From Lagopus muta (taxonomy: Eukaryota; Chordata; Aves; Galliformes; Phasianidae): a stretch of 64,000 nucleotides of DNA. Positions 62,295 to 64,000 of this stretch are shown here, one piece after another. Positions within the stretch are counted from its first letter, which is position 1; each line of letters opens with the position of its first letter. A program made the position numbers and the translations under genes. The notes beneath the pieces were generated by a model. That model was not told the origin of the DNA, made no database searches, and saw nothing but the letters and a program-made list of their open reading frames with translations. The stretch lies in NCBI RefSeq assembly GCF_023343835.1, contig NC_064447.1, positions 4,666,001-4,730,000 of the forward strand. Direction: 5' to 3'.

Positions 62295-64000
62295 GTGTGG
62301 TTGAGTGTCCCTGCAGAACCCAAGTGTGGAGACGGGGGCAGGAAGAGCAGAAGGACATGGCCACACACTGCAGCCTGTCTCCGTAGTGCTGACAGGCAGA
62401 GCTCCGAGTTGTGTGCTGCTTCAGAGAACCTGAAAGACAAATGATAGTTCAGCAAGATAGCTATATTTTAAACAGTGTTATCTAAATGAAAAATAACCTT
62501 CAGTTTGCAATAGCTTGGTAAGATCTTCAATTTTCAGTATGAGTTCCTGGCAATGAATGTGCTGTTTAGAACCTTATTGACAGCATTTGCATAGCGGCGG
62601 TGGCTCAGAAGGGTGTATTTTGTCAGTTGCTGAGTACAAGTTTTTGTTGTTGTTTTAAATCTTTGACAGTGTGAAATTACGAAGTGTTAGGTTTCTAGAG
62701 CCTTTATAATGATGAGTTGCACAAATTCATCTTTGTACAAAGGACTCTACTTATATAATGAGAGGAGAGAAAGCTAAAAACTAGGTCTCTTCCCCAGCTC
62801 CATCACAGGAATTCTATTTATTTATTTGTTTTTGTGTTTTAAGTTTAAGCAGCGCAAATTCCTGAAATATTCCAGTGAGGTTATGCCTTGTGAGCCCATT
62901 TTTAATATTCAAAGACTGAAGCATTTGATTCCTTTCCATGAATATTCCTCAACTGCTAGACAAGTAACAGAGCCCTCTCTACCGTAAGTTGCATGCGTAC
63001 CTAAGTTTTCACCTGGCTTTTCTGGTGAAGGAGCAACACTAGCAGCTGAATTTTAGAAAATGCACCTGAGTTCTTTCATCATGGCAGCTTAAGAAATGAG
63101 GGAAGAAAAGGAAAATAAATCTCATTTGGTGTCACTGGAATAAGCTTTGTTGGAAGAAGGCCTTATCGTTCTGCTGCACTGTGCAAGTCTAAAATCTCAA
63201 AGAACAGGAGGATGAACTCAGAAGAAAAAGCTGCTGCTTGCCCTGGTGCTGCACAGGAACACTGGGATGTACTGTGTTTTGATGGTTGTCCTTTAAGTAT
63301 GCTGCTTATGTAATGATTTTTCTATCACAAAAGAAAAGTTATTATATGTGTATGTGTTATGGCTACTTTTCTTTTCCACGGCTTATGCTTGCACTCAGTA
63401 ATTGTATGGTCTTCTCAGAGCCAATATCCCCAGCTGGCCAGCACAACAGGTGCAGGTGCAGGGCATGCAGACAGGGCTTGCTGCTGGCAGGACCCTTCTG
63501 AACCAATGGCTTTGCTTGATGTGAAGCTCTGCACAGGAGAGGGGATGGCTTTTTTCAACATCTATTAAATTTATTTGAAATAAAATCTCATCTCTAGTGT
63601 TTAACAATATAAAATCATAGCCTAATTATTGATATTCTTTTTTATATTTATTAGACTTTATTAATAATGTTGAACTCATTTAGTATTAATATGGGTGTTC
63701 TAAGGACTACAGTAGTGTTTCCTCTGTAATTTATTGTTCATTAATGTATCATTATTTCCCTCTTATGTTTTAGAGTTGCTATAAAGCTGAGGATATGCTA
63801 AAGCCAGGATAAGAATTTATCTCTGCAAGTAGCTAAAGAGAAACTGAAAGTTCTTGTTTTAAGTCTTACTTATTTTGCAGTATGAAAGAGGATTCTAAAT
63901 AAAGAGGAAAATCTGGTGTTTCACATGTGTGCTGGACAGTCCTGCTATACATGTGAAGTGAGCAAAAAACTGATATTCACCTTGGAAGGAATCAACACTG
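62295..64000. other. Low-copy non-coding stretch
   Basis: AT-rich DNA with a GC-richer start (to about 62420), no gene and no recognisable transposon. Short frames at 63286-63607 overlap on both strands and are unrecognised. Confidence 0.55.

Noticed and set aside
1-64000. tRNA, rRNA, CRISPR or endogenous retrovirus features
   Set aside because: No intact tRNA fold, no rRNA-like conserved block, no regularly spaced repeat array, and no retroviral gag/pol/env motif or paired LTR were seen. The only tRNA-like sequence is the decayed SINE head at 43690-43760.

Overview
The window reads as vertebrate nuclear DNA, most likely from a galliform bird such as chicken. The clearest evidence is the repeat content. 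There are several CR1 LINE copies, including one ending in four copies of the bird CR1 tail octamer ATTCTGTG and carrying a long open CR1 reverse-transcriptase C-terminus. There is also a Tc1/mariner-type element that resembles the chicken Galluhop/Mariner1_GG family. The rest is AT-rich, low-copy sequence with poly-T/poly-A runs and short microsatellites. No bacterial signals (operons, ribosome binding sites, CRISPR) are present, and no host protein-coding gene can be recognised. Nearly all open frames are 60-150 codons long, with no family signature, as expected by chance. The window therefore looks like a gene desert or the inside of a very large intron.

Layout. 1-10.7 kb: low-copy sequence with one exon-like segment (3321-3400) bounded by good splice signals. 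10.7 kb: a short CR1 tail. 10.8-22.7 kb: low-copy sequence with simple repeats, hairpins and a coiled-coil-like open frame at 20.7-20.9 kb. 22.73-23.35 kb: a non-autonomous mariner with both terminal inverted repeats and fused N- and C-terminal transposase relics. 23.3-28.0 kb: AT-rich sequence with small tandem duplications and a homeodomain-motif-rich block (24.36-25.83 kb) that may be conserved non-coding DNA. 28.03-28.19 kb: a CR1 tail. 28.2-39.5 kb: low-copy sequence with two perfect 10-bp hairpins, two T20 tracts and a strong CTCF-like core at 35.86 kb. 39.5-41.0 kb: the main repeat hot spot, a young 5'-truncated CR1 (+) facing tail-to-tail an internally deleted CR1 (-). 43.7 and 47.1 kb: two relics of very old tRNA-derived CORE/MIR-type SINEs. 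48.8-49.3 kb: two strong hairpins. 54.3-55.1 kb: decayed CR1 pieces. 58.7-59.9 kb: a second block that looks like conserved non-coding DNA. 62.02-62.19 kb: a CR1 tail on the minus strand.

Nothing here forms a pathway. The recognisable proteins are all fragments of transposable elements: CR1 reverse transcriptase and endonuclease, and mariner transposase. I found no convincing new biological system. The most useful leads are the ancient SINE relics, the internally deleted CR1 and mariner copies, the alternative hairpins near 48.8 kb, the CTCF-like site, and the two candidate conserved non-coding blocks. All of these need alignment or functional data that I could not consult.
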